Shown here: one piece after another, positions 21,958 to 32,831 of the stretch
Layout: each line of letters starts with the position of its first letter
How positions within the stretch are numbered: the first letter of the stretch is position 1
From: Candolleomyces eurysporus
Lineage: Eukaryota > Basidiomycota > Agaricomycetes > Agaricales > Psathyrellaceae
DNA: 40,024 nt
Assembly (NCBI GenBank): GCA_027579435.1
Contig: JANBPK010001267.1
Location: forward strand, 1-40,024
Direction of reading: 5' to 3'
Notes under the pieces: model-generated
Told to the model about the DNA's origin: nothing
Seen by the model: the letters and a program-made list of their open reading frames with translations, nothing else
Databases searched by the model: none
Translations under genes and position numbers: made by a program

Positions 21958-22677
21958 GCGGCGGCGGCGAGGGTGGCACATCTCAGAGGTGGACGGGGGA
22001 GTGGCGGGATGGAACGAATTTGCCTCATGGTTCTTACGGAGCTGACTCGATTTTTATGATGCACGACGGATGGGGATTTGCCTTGCTTGGTATCCCTTTG
22101 CAGGAGAGGCGGTCATCAGGTACATTCCGTCAATCTCCCGAATTGTCGATGGCGAGCTAATTTTGTGGCCAACTTGAAGATGACTATCAGCCATATTGCC
22201 AGTGAACATGCACCATGTCGGGGCGATTCTGGTTACTGTAAAGCGTTAGCTTGGACCATGCGAGGAAAACGACCTGAATCGTACCATCTTCTGCTCAAAT
22301 AGAACAAATAGAGAGAATGGCGCCCAGCCTTTGGCCGACACATCCATGTGCATCATACCTGAGTCGGTGGATCAAACCCGCGGCTACAGAGCCGGTGGTT
22401 GGAGAGTGGTTAATTTGGGACCTTCCTATTGCTGTAGAGGTGTATGGTATCCTGAAGAACACACAAGAGACACGTTCTCGTCCACGGCGGTTGTCGGTTG
22501 ACCGTCAATTTACATACGTCAATGTTTGGTTCCGAAGCCTTTGCATAAGCACCGGCCATTTCGGCGTGCCACGATAACTGCTGCCGATTCGCTTGAACCA
22601 ATGCACCTGCAACTTGACGTCCTCCACACGCCATACTTCTCAACTCCATCCCATCCCTCCTCTGTATTTCTTTGTAG
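21958..22677. other. Duplicated intergenic region between F-box E and hydrolase relic
   Basis: It is homologous to 31981-32934, the region between the intact F-box gene and the intact hydrolase. The part holding hydrolase exon 1 is deleted near 22660. The ORFs at 22317-22577 and 22410-22733 overlap on opposite strands and are not supported. Confidence 0.6.
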
Positions 22678-23421
22678 GGCACCACCGCGACTGCAGCGAC
22701 GCTGGGCACACTCGGTGTATCGCCTGATATCAACTATGAATGACGTTTGACAAGACTGAACATATGTCGATTCGTTTGTAGGCGCCGGCTTGCTCTGGTA
22801 TGGCCAGAACTACCTCATCTACCCCTCGGCATTTCCGGCTGGGTCCCGGACAGGTGGGAAACCCTATTCTCAAAACTCGTTGGAACAAATGGCTGGTGAA
22901 TGAATGAAGAGGTCGCGCTACCGAGCGAATATGAAATGCCATACGAATATTTGGAGCTCAAGACACCCGATAACGTCTTTCTCAGATGCTACGCCCTCGC
23001 TCAAAGCAAGAGCTTCCCGGAGACGCATCAGGATGCAAAGTGGGTGGATGTTGATGATTATGACTTTGTTCCCCCTCTCGCTCGCTAGTTCATCGCAAGT
23101 CAACCTACAATCATCATGTTACGTCGAAATGGTGGCAACTACGGACATCGTCTTCCCCTTGCGAAAATCTTCTTCATGCGGATGAGGTGCAATGTGTTTA
23201 TGCTGTCGTATAGAAGGTATGGGCTCTCAGAACGCTCGCCTTCAGAAAAAGGTATTATGCACTGTCTTCTATGCCCTCCCATCTGGGTGTCTGTTTGCTT
23301 GTGACCTGCATGTCCACCACGTTCCATGATCATGAACTAAACAGGGTTGCAAACGGACGCACAGACAGCACTTAGTTACGTCCTCCACACCTGGTGCTAG
23401 CGAAGACCAATATCGTGCGTG
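22678..23421 (+). pseudogene. Truncated BEM46-like hydrolase copy
   Basis: It aligns with exons 2-6 of the hydrolase at 32832-34693. Segments include GLLWYGQNYLIYPSAFPAGS at about 22790-22850, LPSEYEMPYEYLELKTPDNV near 22918-22977 and NGGNYGHRLPLAKIFFMRMR near 23128-23187. Exon 1 is missing. The HGNGG motif has lost its His (LRRNGG), and the RGYG motif reads RRYG. Everything after exon 6 is lost, including the catalytic Ser, Asp and His. At about 23421 the sequence switches to an F-box exon remnant. Confidence 0.85.
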
Positions 23422-23660
23422 TTACAAAATTACTCGGAATGGGTGTAAGCATTGCGACTCACTGAACATGACCTCACAGACGCGTTGACTCCCTATAACC
23501 CCTCCTGATTGGATGGACCGAGCCCCCTCACTTTGGTTGCGGCATTTGGGTAGGACAAAGGTGGATATAGCGCCAAGAACTTGAGCAGGGATCCTGCAGA
23601 CGAGGGAGGGCACCCTCCGGTGCCTTTTTACGCAGATTTGCATTCTTCAAGCTGACGGTG
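23422..23660 (-). pseudogene. F-box exon 1 remnant
   Basis: The - strand reads CRIPAQVLGAI near 23570-23605, the F-box core seen in copies A and B, and the segment ends at GTTCAGTGAGT (23459-23469), the usual exon 1 donor. No exon 2 or 3 follows; the hydrolase relic begins instead. It marks the left end of the older unit into which the F-box E/hydrolase block was duplicated. Confidence 0.7.
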
Positions 23661-23699
23661 CAAATAGGACTCGGAGGAGATTTCCTTTTTCGATTGATC

Positions 23700-24300
23700 G
23701 GCTTCCGCTCGAATGCTTCGAGAGAGCGAGCTACTGTGCTTGACCGCGAAATCTTTCAACAATTGTCTTTTGGTTTTCTGGTACTTGAATCTTGACAGAT
23801 TGGAAAATGCTTCAAGAAGCATAGCTTCTAATGGACTTCGTGACCCGGGTGTTCAATTGGCCTCACCAAAATGCGATGAAGACATTTGCGTTGAGGCTCT
23901 GAAGTTCCAATGAACTAATGGATTGCATCCAAGCTCATGACGCTCCCAAGCATCTCTTTTGTATAGCTGGAGCAGCAGGAGCGGAAATCTGCACTGCAGC
24001 AAACGATAGCTGAATGGCTCAGCATTCTTTTTTTTTTTGAGGGAGACTCCACTCAAAGGAGCTTGACCATTCACCCTGTAGCCATCATGGTGTGCCAATT
24101 AGGCCTACGTCGTCCTACCCCCATGATACCATTTCAGATTCAATCGAAGAAGATCCGCTCATCTTCGGGAAAAGGCATAAGCTCCAGATGGATGGACTCG
24201 CAGTTGCCTCATTCAACAGATCCCAAAGAGAAAGGTTGAGAGATAAAGAAGGTAGGGCTAGAGAGCTTAGGCTCGACTCGGAGTTCGTCTAGATCCGACC
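23700..24300 (+). pseudogene. NACHT relict upstream of NACHT copy 5
   Basis: After an intron-like end (CTTGACAG near 23792-23799) the exon 2 remnant reads WKMLQEA and, in a shifted frame, ASNGLRDPGVQLASPKCDED, then a stop after ALKFQ. LMDCIQAHDAPKHLFCIAGA follows near 23937-23976. The Walker A has the same missing base as the other relicts, and there is a run of twelve T near 24028-24039. The end (about 24200-24300) is the stretch shared by all relicts that leads into the leader. Confidence 0.75.
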
Positions 24301-24462
24301 GCTTAGTGATTTGGGGTCGGCGTCTAAACAAGCGCCAACTCTCGGGACTGATAATGGTCCGAGCGCGGGAATGTTCTGCCTCACGTCGGTTGCTGTTCTG
24401 GGGCCAACCTCTTCCGTCCAATCTCCAACTCTCATCTAGGCTTCATCGCTGTGGTCGCCCGT
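24301..24462 (+). promoter_or_regulatory. Conserved leader of NACHT copy 5
   Basis: This is the array leader, with the CTCATCTAG acceptor-like tract at about 24431-24439, 23 bp before the start codon at 24463. Confidence 0.45.
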
Positions 24463-26716
24463 ATGCCTCCAAAGCCCAAGGAACGCGGCATCAAGTCTAT
24501 CGTTGACGGCTTTGGCTCCCTGTTCTCCTCCAGGCGTCGAAGAGATGAGCAGCCGATTGCTCACGATCAGCCAACCATGGAAGGTTTGCCAGGGAATTTT
24601 CATGCCTCATCATCTTCGGAGGAGCAGGAGGGCCCTACCACGGGGAATGCGATCCTTGTCAGCACACCTGAGCATCCATTGTCGTCCCATTCCAGTGGGG
24701 ATCCTTCGATGGCAGGTGCAAGGGATCGTAGACGCCCACCACTCACGGGGCATGATCCACCCGTGTCGATGTTTTCGAAGGCGCAGAACTTCAAGATCGA
24801 CAACGTCAATGTCAATTCATTCGAGGATAGACAAAAAGGAGGTATGTATAGATGCTTGGAGAATCGTCTTCGACTGCTGATGACTTCGCCCTGACAGGCT
24901 GGAAGATGCTATTGAAAAATACAGCCCCCAACGCACTTCACGACTCGAGGGCTCGGTTCGATGCGCCGAAATGCGATGAAGACACTCGCGTTGAGGTTAT
25001 AAAGGAACTCGTGGATTGGATGCAAGATTGTGAAGCCCCCCAACGTTTGTTGTGTATGACCGGTGCGGCAGGAGCGGGCAAATCAGCGTTACAGCAGACA
25101 ATAGCTGGAAAATGCTCGAGATCCAATACCCTTGGGTCGGCATTTTTCTTTTCCGCGGTAGACCCCACTCGAAACAACTTGACTCACATCGTGCCAACCA
25201 TCGCTTGCCAGCTGGGACTACACAATCCTGCCCTTCGTGACGCCATTGGAAAGGCCATCGAAGATGATCCACTCATTTTCGAGAAAACTATTAGAACTCA
25301 GATGGACAGCCTCATCGTCGCCCCCTTCCAGCGCGCCTGTGCAAGCGGGGGCCTGGACAGCAGTACCTTCCCCCATACCATCCTGATTGATGGCCTCGAC
25401 GAGTGCTCCGGGGAAGAAAACCAAGCGGAACTCCTGTCCGCCATCAAAGATTGTCTCCTCGATAATGATCTCCCATTCCGCATATTCATCGCCAGTAGAC
25501 CAGAATGGGCCATCCGCAGCGCGCTGCACTCGGAGCCAGAAGGCTACCTCTACCAACTTGCATACCACATCAAGCTCAGCGACAAGTACGACGCGACGGC
25601 CGACATTCGTCGCTACTTGTGGAGGAAACTTCAAGACATCGGCCGTCGAAGTCACGACCGCCGAGCGCACTCTCTGTGGCCCACGAAGGAAGACATCGAG
25701 AAGCTCGTGGCGGCAGCTTCGGGACAGTTTGTCTATGCTGCGACGGTGGTCAAATACGTATCAGAGCGCCGCGGCTCTCCGGTGGATCGACTCAGGGCGG
25801 TCATCGACTGGACTCCCGAAGGTGGCCAACAAACTCGGCCATTGGAGCTCCTCGATATCCTTTACAGGAACATTCTCTCCACCGCGAAGGAGTTGTACGA
25901 GGTAGTCGACACCAATCGAGGACGAGATTTTCTTCTACTTGTCCGGGCACACCAGATGAATGCTGACCATCGCATCGAGAGGACGCGAAATAGCATCCGT
26001 GCTTTCGATGAAATCATCAGCCTTGAAGAGGGAGGTCATCAAGTCCTTTTTTCCGACCTGCACTCACTCGTCTTCGTTCATCAAAAGCCGACAATGACCC
26101 CTGTGTGGGTGGAGATGCAGCTCTACCACCGGTCGTTCTCTGAGTTTTTGGACAGCGAGTTTCGCGCTCAACACTTATTTGTTTCGGAAAGACGGGTTCG
26201 CCAGTACGTGGTAGAGTCTTGTCTTCAGAAGTTACTTCAACAGGAAGATTTCTTGTGGGACTGTGAGTTACCGTGATCCATCCTGACCAAGTCTCTGACA
26301 TCCTTTTTTCGATCAGTGAGCTTTTCTGGGATCATCGATGCACTGTGTCGCTACTCTGACAACCAAATGGCATATGTCGACAATCTTCGACTCATTGATT
26401 TTACCCGCAATAACGGATGGGGAAGAATTGACAAAAGACTCTCATTCCACGTCGAGAGAGGTCGCCTTGATTCTGATGAATGGTATGGATTTGCGCGCTT
26501 TACATTTTCTGCTATCCAACACCTCAATGTATGAACATTTCTTTCATTGGAATATCGAACTAATTTCTGTTTCCTCTCTAGGATGATCTCCACGAGCACG
26601 AGTTGGCAGATATTGTGAAATTGTATTTTGATAAGTGGAAGGAAAGATATAAGGAAGATGGCTTCAGCGTGGTGGAGGAGGAAGAGGAGGATTCAATATC
26701 TTCCCTTTCTTCTTAG
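24463..26716 (+). CDS. NACHT-domain STAND NTPase (copy 5)
   Basis: The protein is 696 aa from exons 24463-24841, 24898-26262, 26317-26528 and 26582-26716. Walker A GAAGAGKS, Walker B ILIDGLDEC (preceded by HT where the others have HA) and FRIFIASRPEW are intact. The segment after sensor 1 is the most diverged of the live copies: RSALHSEPEGYLYQ and SDKYDATADIRRYLWRKLQD. The patches in the C-terminal third read NADHRIERTRNSIRA, KPTMTPVWVEM and ERGRLDSDEWYGFAR. The tail is acidic and Ser-rich (EEEEEDSISSLSS). Exon 3 begins with TG after the acceptor, giving Leu at the junction codon where several copies have Trp. No F-box gene follows; 26717-27021 runs straight into the next relict. Confidence 0.93.
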
Positions 26717-27021
26717 TCCACACCAAGATGTGGGGAACTACGATCGGCCATGGCCTCACGACACGAATCCGAATCTCACTGATTACCTATCTGCTCTCAT
26801 CTGTCGCTCTACCCTCCATTCTGTTGTTATATTATTATCCTATTACAGATTAAGGACCCGAGGATACAAGTACAGGATAGTTTGGTAGACCTCCGAAAAC
26901 CACAACAAAATGTTATGATATGCCAGTACTACAATAACTATCAATTACCCTATCCGTGCATGCGTTCGAGAGCNAAAAAATTAACAAATNAAAAATACAA
27001 CTGCTCCAATTGAAAGCAGGT
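26717..27021. other. Truncated 3' flank of NACHT copy 5
   Basis: This is the array flank up to and including the palindrome at about 27000-27018; the expected F-box gene is missing. The next base pairs already belong to the Walker A region of a NACHT relict. Two N bases lie near 26974-26990. Confidence 0.6.
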
Positions 27022-27425
27022 GCCTCCCACTGAGCATTTCTTTTGTATAGCTGGAGAAGCAGGAGTGGAAAATCAGCGTTACAGCAAACAATAGCTGAAT
27101 GGCTCAGANCCCCACTCAAAGCAGCTTGACCGTCCACCCTGTAGCCAGCATTCCGTGCCAACTAGATCTACGTCGTTCTACCCTTCACAATACCATCGCA
27201 AATGTAGTTGAAGAAGATCCACTCATCTTCAGGAAAAGGCTCAAGCTCCAGATCGACGGACTCGCAGTTGCCCCTTCAACAAATGCGTTGGTGCGAGAGG
27301 ACCCCGCTATATCAGAATACGATCACCATGAGCAGCAAGTACCATAGATCCCAAAGAGGAAGGTTGAGAGGTGAGGAAGCTAGGGCGAGAGAACTTAGGC
27401 TCGACTCGGAGTTCGTCTAAATCTG
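27022..27425 (+). pseudogene. NACHT relict upstream of NACHT copy 6
   Basis: Only the part from the Walker A region onward remains. It begins at a sequence like HFFCIAGEAGVE near 27028-27063, has the shared missing base in Walker A, then a gap at an N (27110), and continues with fragments matching CQLDLRRSTLHNTIANVVEE (27153-27212). It ends with the common stretch leading into the leader. Confidence 0.72.
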
Positions 27426-27590
27426 ACGGTTTAGTGATTTGGGGTCGGCGTCTAAACAAGCGCCAGCTCTTGGGGCTAGTGATGGTCCGAGCGCGGGAAT
27501 GTTCGGCCTCATGTTGGTTGCTGTTCTGGGGCCAACCTCTTCCGTCCAATCTCCAACTCTCATCTAGGATTCATCGCTGTGGTCGCCCGT
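27426..27590 (+). promoter_or_regulatory. Conserved leader of NACHT copy 6
   Basis: This is the array leader, with the CTCATCTAG tract at about 27559-27567 before the start codon at 27591. Confidence 0.45.
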
Positions 27591-29836
27591 ATGCCTCCGA
27601 AGCCCAAGAAACGCGGCGTCAAGTCTCTCATTGACGGCTTTGGCTCCCTGTTCTCCTCCAGGAGTCGCAGAGATGAGCAGCCGATTGCTCACGATCAGCC
27701 AACCGTGGAAGGTTCGCCAGGGAATCTTCATGCCTCATCATCCTTGGAGGAGCAGGAGGGCCCTACCGCGGGGGCTGCGATCCTGGTCAGCGCACCTGAG
27801 CATCTATTGGCGTCCCATTCCAGTGAGGATCCGTCGATGGCAGGTGCAAAGGATCACAGACGCCCACCACTCATGGAACATAACCCACCTATGTCAATAT
27901 TTCCGAATGCGCAGAACTTCAAGATCGACAACGTCAATGTCCATTCATTCGAGGATAGGCAGAAAGGAGGTATGCAGAGATGCTTGGAGAATTGTCTTCG
28001 ACTGCTGATGACTTCGCCCTGACAGGCTGGAAGATGCTATTGAGAAATATAGCCGACAACGCTCTCCATGACTCGAGTGCTCGATTCGACGCACCAAAGT
28101 GCGATGAAGATACTCGCGTCGAAGTTACCAAGGAACTCATGGATTGGATCCAAGATCGTGAAGCCCCGCAACGTTTGCTGTGTATGACCGGCGCGGCAGG
28201 GGCGGGGAAGTCAGCGCTACAGCAGACGATCGCTGAGGAATGCTCAGGTTCCAATACCCTCGGCTCAGCATTCTTCTTCTCCGCGGGAGATCCCACTCGA
28301 AACAACTTATCCTGCATTGTACCGACCATCGCTTTCCAGCTAGCCCTACACAGTCCTGCACTCCGTGATGCCATCGGAAAGGTCATCGAAGACAGCCCAC
28401 TCGTCTTCAAGAAGAAGATCAAAATTCAGATGGACATGCTCATAGTTACCCCTTTCAAGCGCCTCTGTGCCAGCGGGGAATTGGACCGCAACACGTTTCC
28501 CCATGCCATCCTGATCGACGGCCTCGACGAGTGCTCCGGGGAAGAAAACCAAGCGGAACTGCTGTCCACCGTCAAACATTGTCTCCTCGATAACGATCTC
28601 CCATTCCGGATTTTCATCGCCAGCAGACCAGAATGGGCCGTCCGCACCGCGCTGGACAACGAACCAGAAGGCTACCTCTACCGACTTGCATACCACATCA
28701 AGCTCAGCGACATGTACGATGCCACGGGTGACATTCGTCGCTATTTGTGGACTAGACTTCGTGGGATCGGCAGTCGAAGCCGTGACCGCCGAGCGCAGTC
28801 TCCTCAATGGCCCACAAAGGAAGACATCGAGAAGCTCGTGACGGCAGCTTCGGGACAGTTTGTCTATGCTGCGACGGTGGTCAAATACGTATCAGAGCGC
28901 CGCGGCTCCCCGGTGGATCGACTCAGGGCAATCATCGACTGGACTCCCGAAGGTGGTCAACAAACTCGGCCATTGGAACTCCTCGATATCCTTTACAGGA
29001 ACATTCTTTCCACCGCGAAGGAGCTGTATGAGGCAGTCGACACCAATCGAGGACGAGATTTTCTTCTACTCGTCCGGGCACACCAAACGAATTTTGATGG
29101 TCGCATCGGGTCGGAACGAGGTAGCATCCGCTCTTTCGATGAAATCATCAGCCTTGAAGAGGGAGGTCATCAAGTACTTTTTTCCGACCTGCACTCACTC
29201 GTCTTCGTTCGTCAAAACCCGGGAATGACCGAGGTGTGGGAGGAGATGCGTTTCTATCACCTGTCGTTCTCCGAGTTTTTGGACAGCGAGTTTCGCGCTC
29301 AGCACTTATTCATTTCGGAAACGCGGGTTCGCCAGTACGTGGTAGAGTCTTGTCTTCAGAAGTTACTTCAACAGGAAGATTTCTTGGAGGACTGTGAGTC
29401 ACTGTGATCCATCCTGACCAAGTCTCTGACATCCTTTTTTTGATCAGGGAGCTTTGCTTTGATCATCAGTGCACTGCGTCGCTACTCTGACAACCAAATT
29501 ACATATATCGACGATTTTCGACTCATTGATTTCACCCGCAATAACGGGTGGGGAAGAATTGACGAAAGACTCTCATCCCACACTGCGATAGGTGGATTCG
29601 GGGAGTGGTTTGGCTTGGCGCGCTTCACATTTAATGCTATCCAACGACTCAATGTATGAACATCTCTTTTCATTGGAATATCGAACTAATTTCTGTTTCC
29701 TCTCTAGGATGATCTCCACGAGCACGAGTTGGCAGATATTGTGAAATCGTATTCTGATAAGTGGAAGGAAAGATATAAAGAATATGGCCTCAGGTGGGAG
29801 AAGGTGGAGGGCTCAAGTTCTTCCCCCCCTTCTTAG
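27591..29836 (+). CDS. NACHT-domain STAND NTPase (copy 6)
   Basis: The protein is 693 aa from exons 27591-27969, 28026-29393, 29448-29653 and 29708-29836. The intron 1 donor is GTATGC. Walker A GAAGAGKS, Walker B ILIDGLDEC with SGEENQ, and FRIFIASRPEW are intact. The segment VFKKKIKIQMDMLIVTPFKR and CASGELDRN before Walker B matches copy 1, not the adjacent copy 5, which suggests sequence exchange along the array. The variable patches read NFDGRIGSERGSIRS, NPGMTEVWEEM and TAIGGFGEWFGLAR. The tail is Ser/Pro-rich (EGSSSSPPS). It is the only NACHT gene with an intact convergent F-box neighbour; the stop codons are about 500 bp apart. Confidence 0.93.
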
Positions 29837-30336
29837 TCTACACTGAGATGTGGGGAACTACGATCGGTCATGGCCTCGCGACGCGAATCCGAATCTCACT
29901 GATTACCTATCTGCTCTCTTCTGTCGCTCTACCCTCCATCATTCNGTTGTTATATCATTATCCTATTACAGATTAAGGACCCGAGGATACAAGTACAGGA
30001 TAGTTTNGTAGACTTCCGAAAACTACAACAAAATGCTANGATATGCCAATAGTACAATAATTATCGATTACCCTAGATGTGCATGCGTTCGANAGCGAAA
30101 AATTAACAAATAAAAATACAACTGCTCGAATCGAAAGCAGNTGNNGAGTTGNGGTGGGGGANAGAGAGAAGATGNGAAANGAGCGAGNGGTATTAGGTTC
30201 GTGTAGATCCGAGCAGTGAATGNAAGGGGTCATAAATATCATAAATCGTGTATCTTGACTCTTGATGGGTCGTCTCCAAGCGTGACTGGCCCGTCCTCGG
30301 CGGAAGACGAGTATNANTGNAACGCGTGCCGCACGA
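29837..30336. other. Conserved flank between NACHT copy 6 and the intact F-box gene
   Basis: This is the array flank between the stop codons of two complete convergent genes. It contains about fifteen N bases, so its details are unreliable. Palindrome near 30121-30140. No gene is supported. Confidence 0.55.
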
Positions 30337-31980
30337 TCAAGGCGTCAGTTCTTCAATGGAATCGAGACCGGGGACACGGGGCACGAGTATCTNNTCAAAC
30401 GCGGCTATCCAAGATCNATCAGCACCTGGTGACATGGCCAGGCGCCCAAGATCCCAACCGGATCCGTCGAACCCAAGCGCATTGAGATCTTGCACAAATC
30501 GATGCTAGACGCAAAACAACCATCATCATGCAGTGTCAGTTCAAAAGGTCCCTGCGCATACCAGGAAAGGATAACGTACCGAATTCCGGGCATACCCCGA
30601 CATCTGCGTCCTGTCCACCAGCTCCAGCTTCAAGCTCTGCAGGTAGGGCAACCTCCTCGCCATTAAACTGAGGAAATTGGGGCTCAACGCGTCGATCCGC
30701 ATCTCCAAGTTCCTCAGGGGCATCGACACGAACTGTGCCAGCCCACTCCCACCGGTAGTCGAGAACGCCGGCAGGACGGCGCAAACGTCCGGCAAGTCCA
30801 GCGCCCTGTCCATTAGCGTGATAGACTTGAGGGTGGTCGAGTGAGCAGCAAGGAAATCGGAAATGACGTGGAGGGGGCCTCTGAGAGGCCTCAGCGCCAC
30901 CGCCACATGCTGGAGTTCCGGAAGCCTACTTCCACCACCACCACCACCACCCTCACCGCCGCCGCCAACAGTCTGAGCCCGAATGGAGGAAAGGATTGTT
31001 TGGATCCAGTTGATACATTCAGGAGCGACGCGTTCCGAATGCACGGCACAGCGCGTGGTCTTTAGGGAGAGTGACTCGAGCGTTGCAGCGTGTTTCATGA
31101 CGAACCGGCTGAATGCTTGTGGATCCAGGGAGAGCTGGGCTCCGTCGAAGGGGATGGTGAGGGCTATAGCACGGAGGTGAGGGAAGGTGCCGAGGTATCT
31201 GAAAAACCGGGACAGCTCCAAGTGCACGGAGCTGGGTGTGGTTTGAATCGAGATCGAGTTCAAGGTGTCCTTGAGATTGTGGAGGAACACCAAGAACCCG
31301 TCGAGGTGGATGTCGATTTCCCGTCGGGTTAGGTTACCGGAGCTGAGGCAGATGTGGATATCGGTGAGGTGAGGAAGCTTGACGGTGACGAAGGAGTTGA
31401 GCAAATCGAGCGGAACGTGGATCGATAGGCGCGTTAGGGTGCCGTGCCAGCTCTGTAATGCCGGTTGCAGGAACGATCGGAACAACCTTGCGTGGTAGTT
31501 CTGTGACTCATCCCATTCGATAGTGTACTCTCTGACGTTGGTGAGGGTGGAGATCAGGGTACTGACGCGGTTGAGAGCCGAGTCCATGCGCTTCTCGAAA
31601 CGTTTCCTCGCCTGGGATCGTATATATTCCGGATGGAAGAGCATGGCTACGCTGTTGAGCGCATTCTCCGTTCGGCTCTGGTATGTGTCCGTCTTCGGCT
31701 TTATGAGCCATGGCTTGATATGGACGCATCTCACGACGTCTGCAATCCACTGACTCCCCCTATCCACGCTCATTAGGTCAAATGAAACAGATAAGAACAT
31801 TGTAACTCACTGAACGTGGCCCCACAGACGCTTTGACTCCTTATCGGCCCTCGTAAAGACAACCCGCTTGTATTTCTCCTTGATCCACCCCTCAAAGAAG
31901 ACCCGATGGACAGTGGAGGCGTTCCGTAGCGCTTCTGGGGGCAGAAGTACGCAGATCTGGCGCAGAACGTCTTCGTTCAT
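30337..31980 (-). CDS. F-box/LRR-like protein (only intact copy)
   Basis: The protein is 505 aa from exons 31811-31980, 30580-31759 and 30337-30504, with GTGAGT and GTACGT donors. The N-terminus (NEDVLRQICVLLPPEALRNA, then STVHRVFFEGW) is an F-box-like helix set; related copies read HRIPAEVLGAI at this site. The rest is Leu-rich with irregular repeats such as LPHLTDIHICLSSGNL, FPHLRAIALTIPFDG and LPELQHVAVALRPL, resembling the LRR-like C-termini of mushroom F-box proteins. F-box proteins are substrate receptors of SCF ubiquitin ligases; the substrate is unknown. A Gly tract of about 12 residues (with one Glu) around 30940-30970 is longer than in any other copy. The last exon ends GLDSIEELTP. 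Several N bases lie in exon 3. F-box assignment is moderate; gene structure is firm. Confidence 0.85.
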
Positions 31981-32831
31981 GCGGTGGCAACAGTGGCGTG
32001 TGTCAGAGGGAGGATGGGGAGGGGGGCAAGATGCAGAGCAAATTAGCCTCGTGTTCTGGCAGAACTGACTCGAATTTTATGATGTACGACGGATGGGGAT
32101 GTCCTTATAGACGCTTGGTACTTTTGCAGGAAGGGCGGTCATCAGATACACTCCATTCCGTCAATCTCCCGAATTGTCCAGGCGAGCTAATTTTGGGCAA
32201 AACGACTGCGGTGTGGTCAACTTGAAGATGACTATCAACCACTTGCCAGTGAATGTGCCACCATGCCGGGGCGATTCTGGGTACTGTAAAGCGTTAGCTT
32301 GGACCCTGCGAGGAATATGACCTGAATCGTACCATCTTTTGCTCAAATAGAACAAACACAGAGCATGCCGCCCAGCCTTTGGGCTACACATCCATCTGCA
32401 TCATAATCCGAGTCGGTGGATCAAGCCCGCGGCTACAGAGCGGGCGGTTGGAGAGTGATTAATTTGGACCTTGCTGCTCGGAATTGCTGTAGAGGTGTAT
32501 GATTTATATCCTGAAGAACACATAAGAGACACGTTCCTGTCCACGGCGGTCGTCGGTTGACCCTCAACGTGGTCGGTTACCGTACATACGTCAATGTTTG
32601 GCTCCGAAGCCTTTGCACAAACACCGGCCATTTCGGCGTGCCACGATAACTGCTGCCGACTCGATCCTCGAAACACACTGCACCTGCAACAACAGTCCAC
32701 AACTTAACGTCCTCCACGCGCCTCACCTTTCGACTCCATCTCACCCATTCCTCCTTTACCCAAGAAATTCTGCAAAAGTGGAGCCCGGCAGCGATAACAA
32801 CGCCGAAAAGCAGCAGCAGTCATCTGGATTC
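31981..32831. other. Divergent intergenic region between F-box gene and hydrolase
   Basis: It should contain both promoters, since the F-box gene reads left and the hydrolase right. A duplicate lies at 21958-22677. No convincing TATA box or gene was seen; ORFs at 32161-32391 and 32401-32700 are antisense noise over diverged sequence. The last 60 bp are CA/AG-rich leader before the hydrolase ATG. Confidence 0.55.

Larger units (their letters stand above)
1..31980. repeat. Decaying tandem array of NACHT(+) / F-box(-) convergent gene pairs
   Basis: Homologous blocks recur along this span. NACHT start codons lie at 3955, 9116, 13416 (inverted), 17611, 24463 and 27591; F-box stop codons at 938, 6667, 10723 (inverted), 14463, 20340 and 30337. 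Each NACHT gene is followed by the same 3' flank of about 500 bp and then a convergent F-box gene. Most units also carry a dead NACHT relict just upstream of the live gene. The array enters from the left edge and ends at the F-box gene upstream of the hydrolase. Repeat borders are approximate because they were compared by eye. Confidence 0.9.

Noticed and set aside
30541..31800. F-box gene read as a 419-codon single-exon protein
   Set aside because: The first codons lie in an intron (GTGAGT at 31810 to TAG at 31760) and the last in another (30505-30579). Splicing restores a longer N-terminus and the LGRLAMSPGAD last exon, both present in other copies.
1..31980. A transposon as the cause of the repeats
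   Set aside because: No transposase, reverse transcriptase, terminal repeats or target-site duplications were seen; the repeats contain only the NACHT, F-box and hydrolase genes and their flanks.
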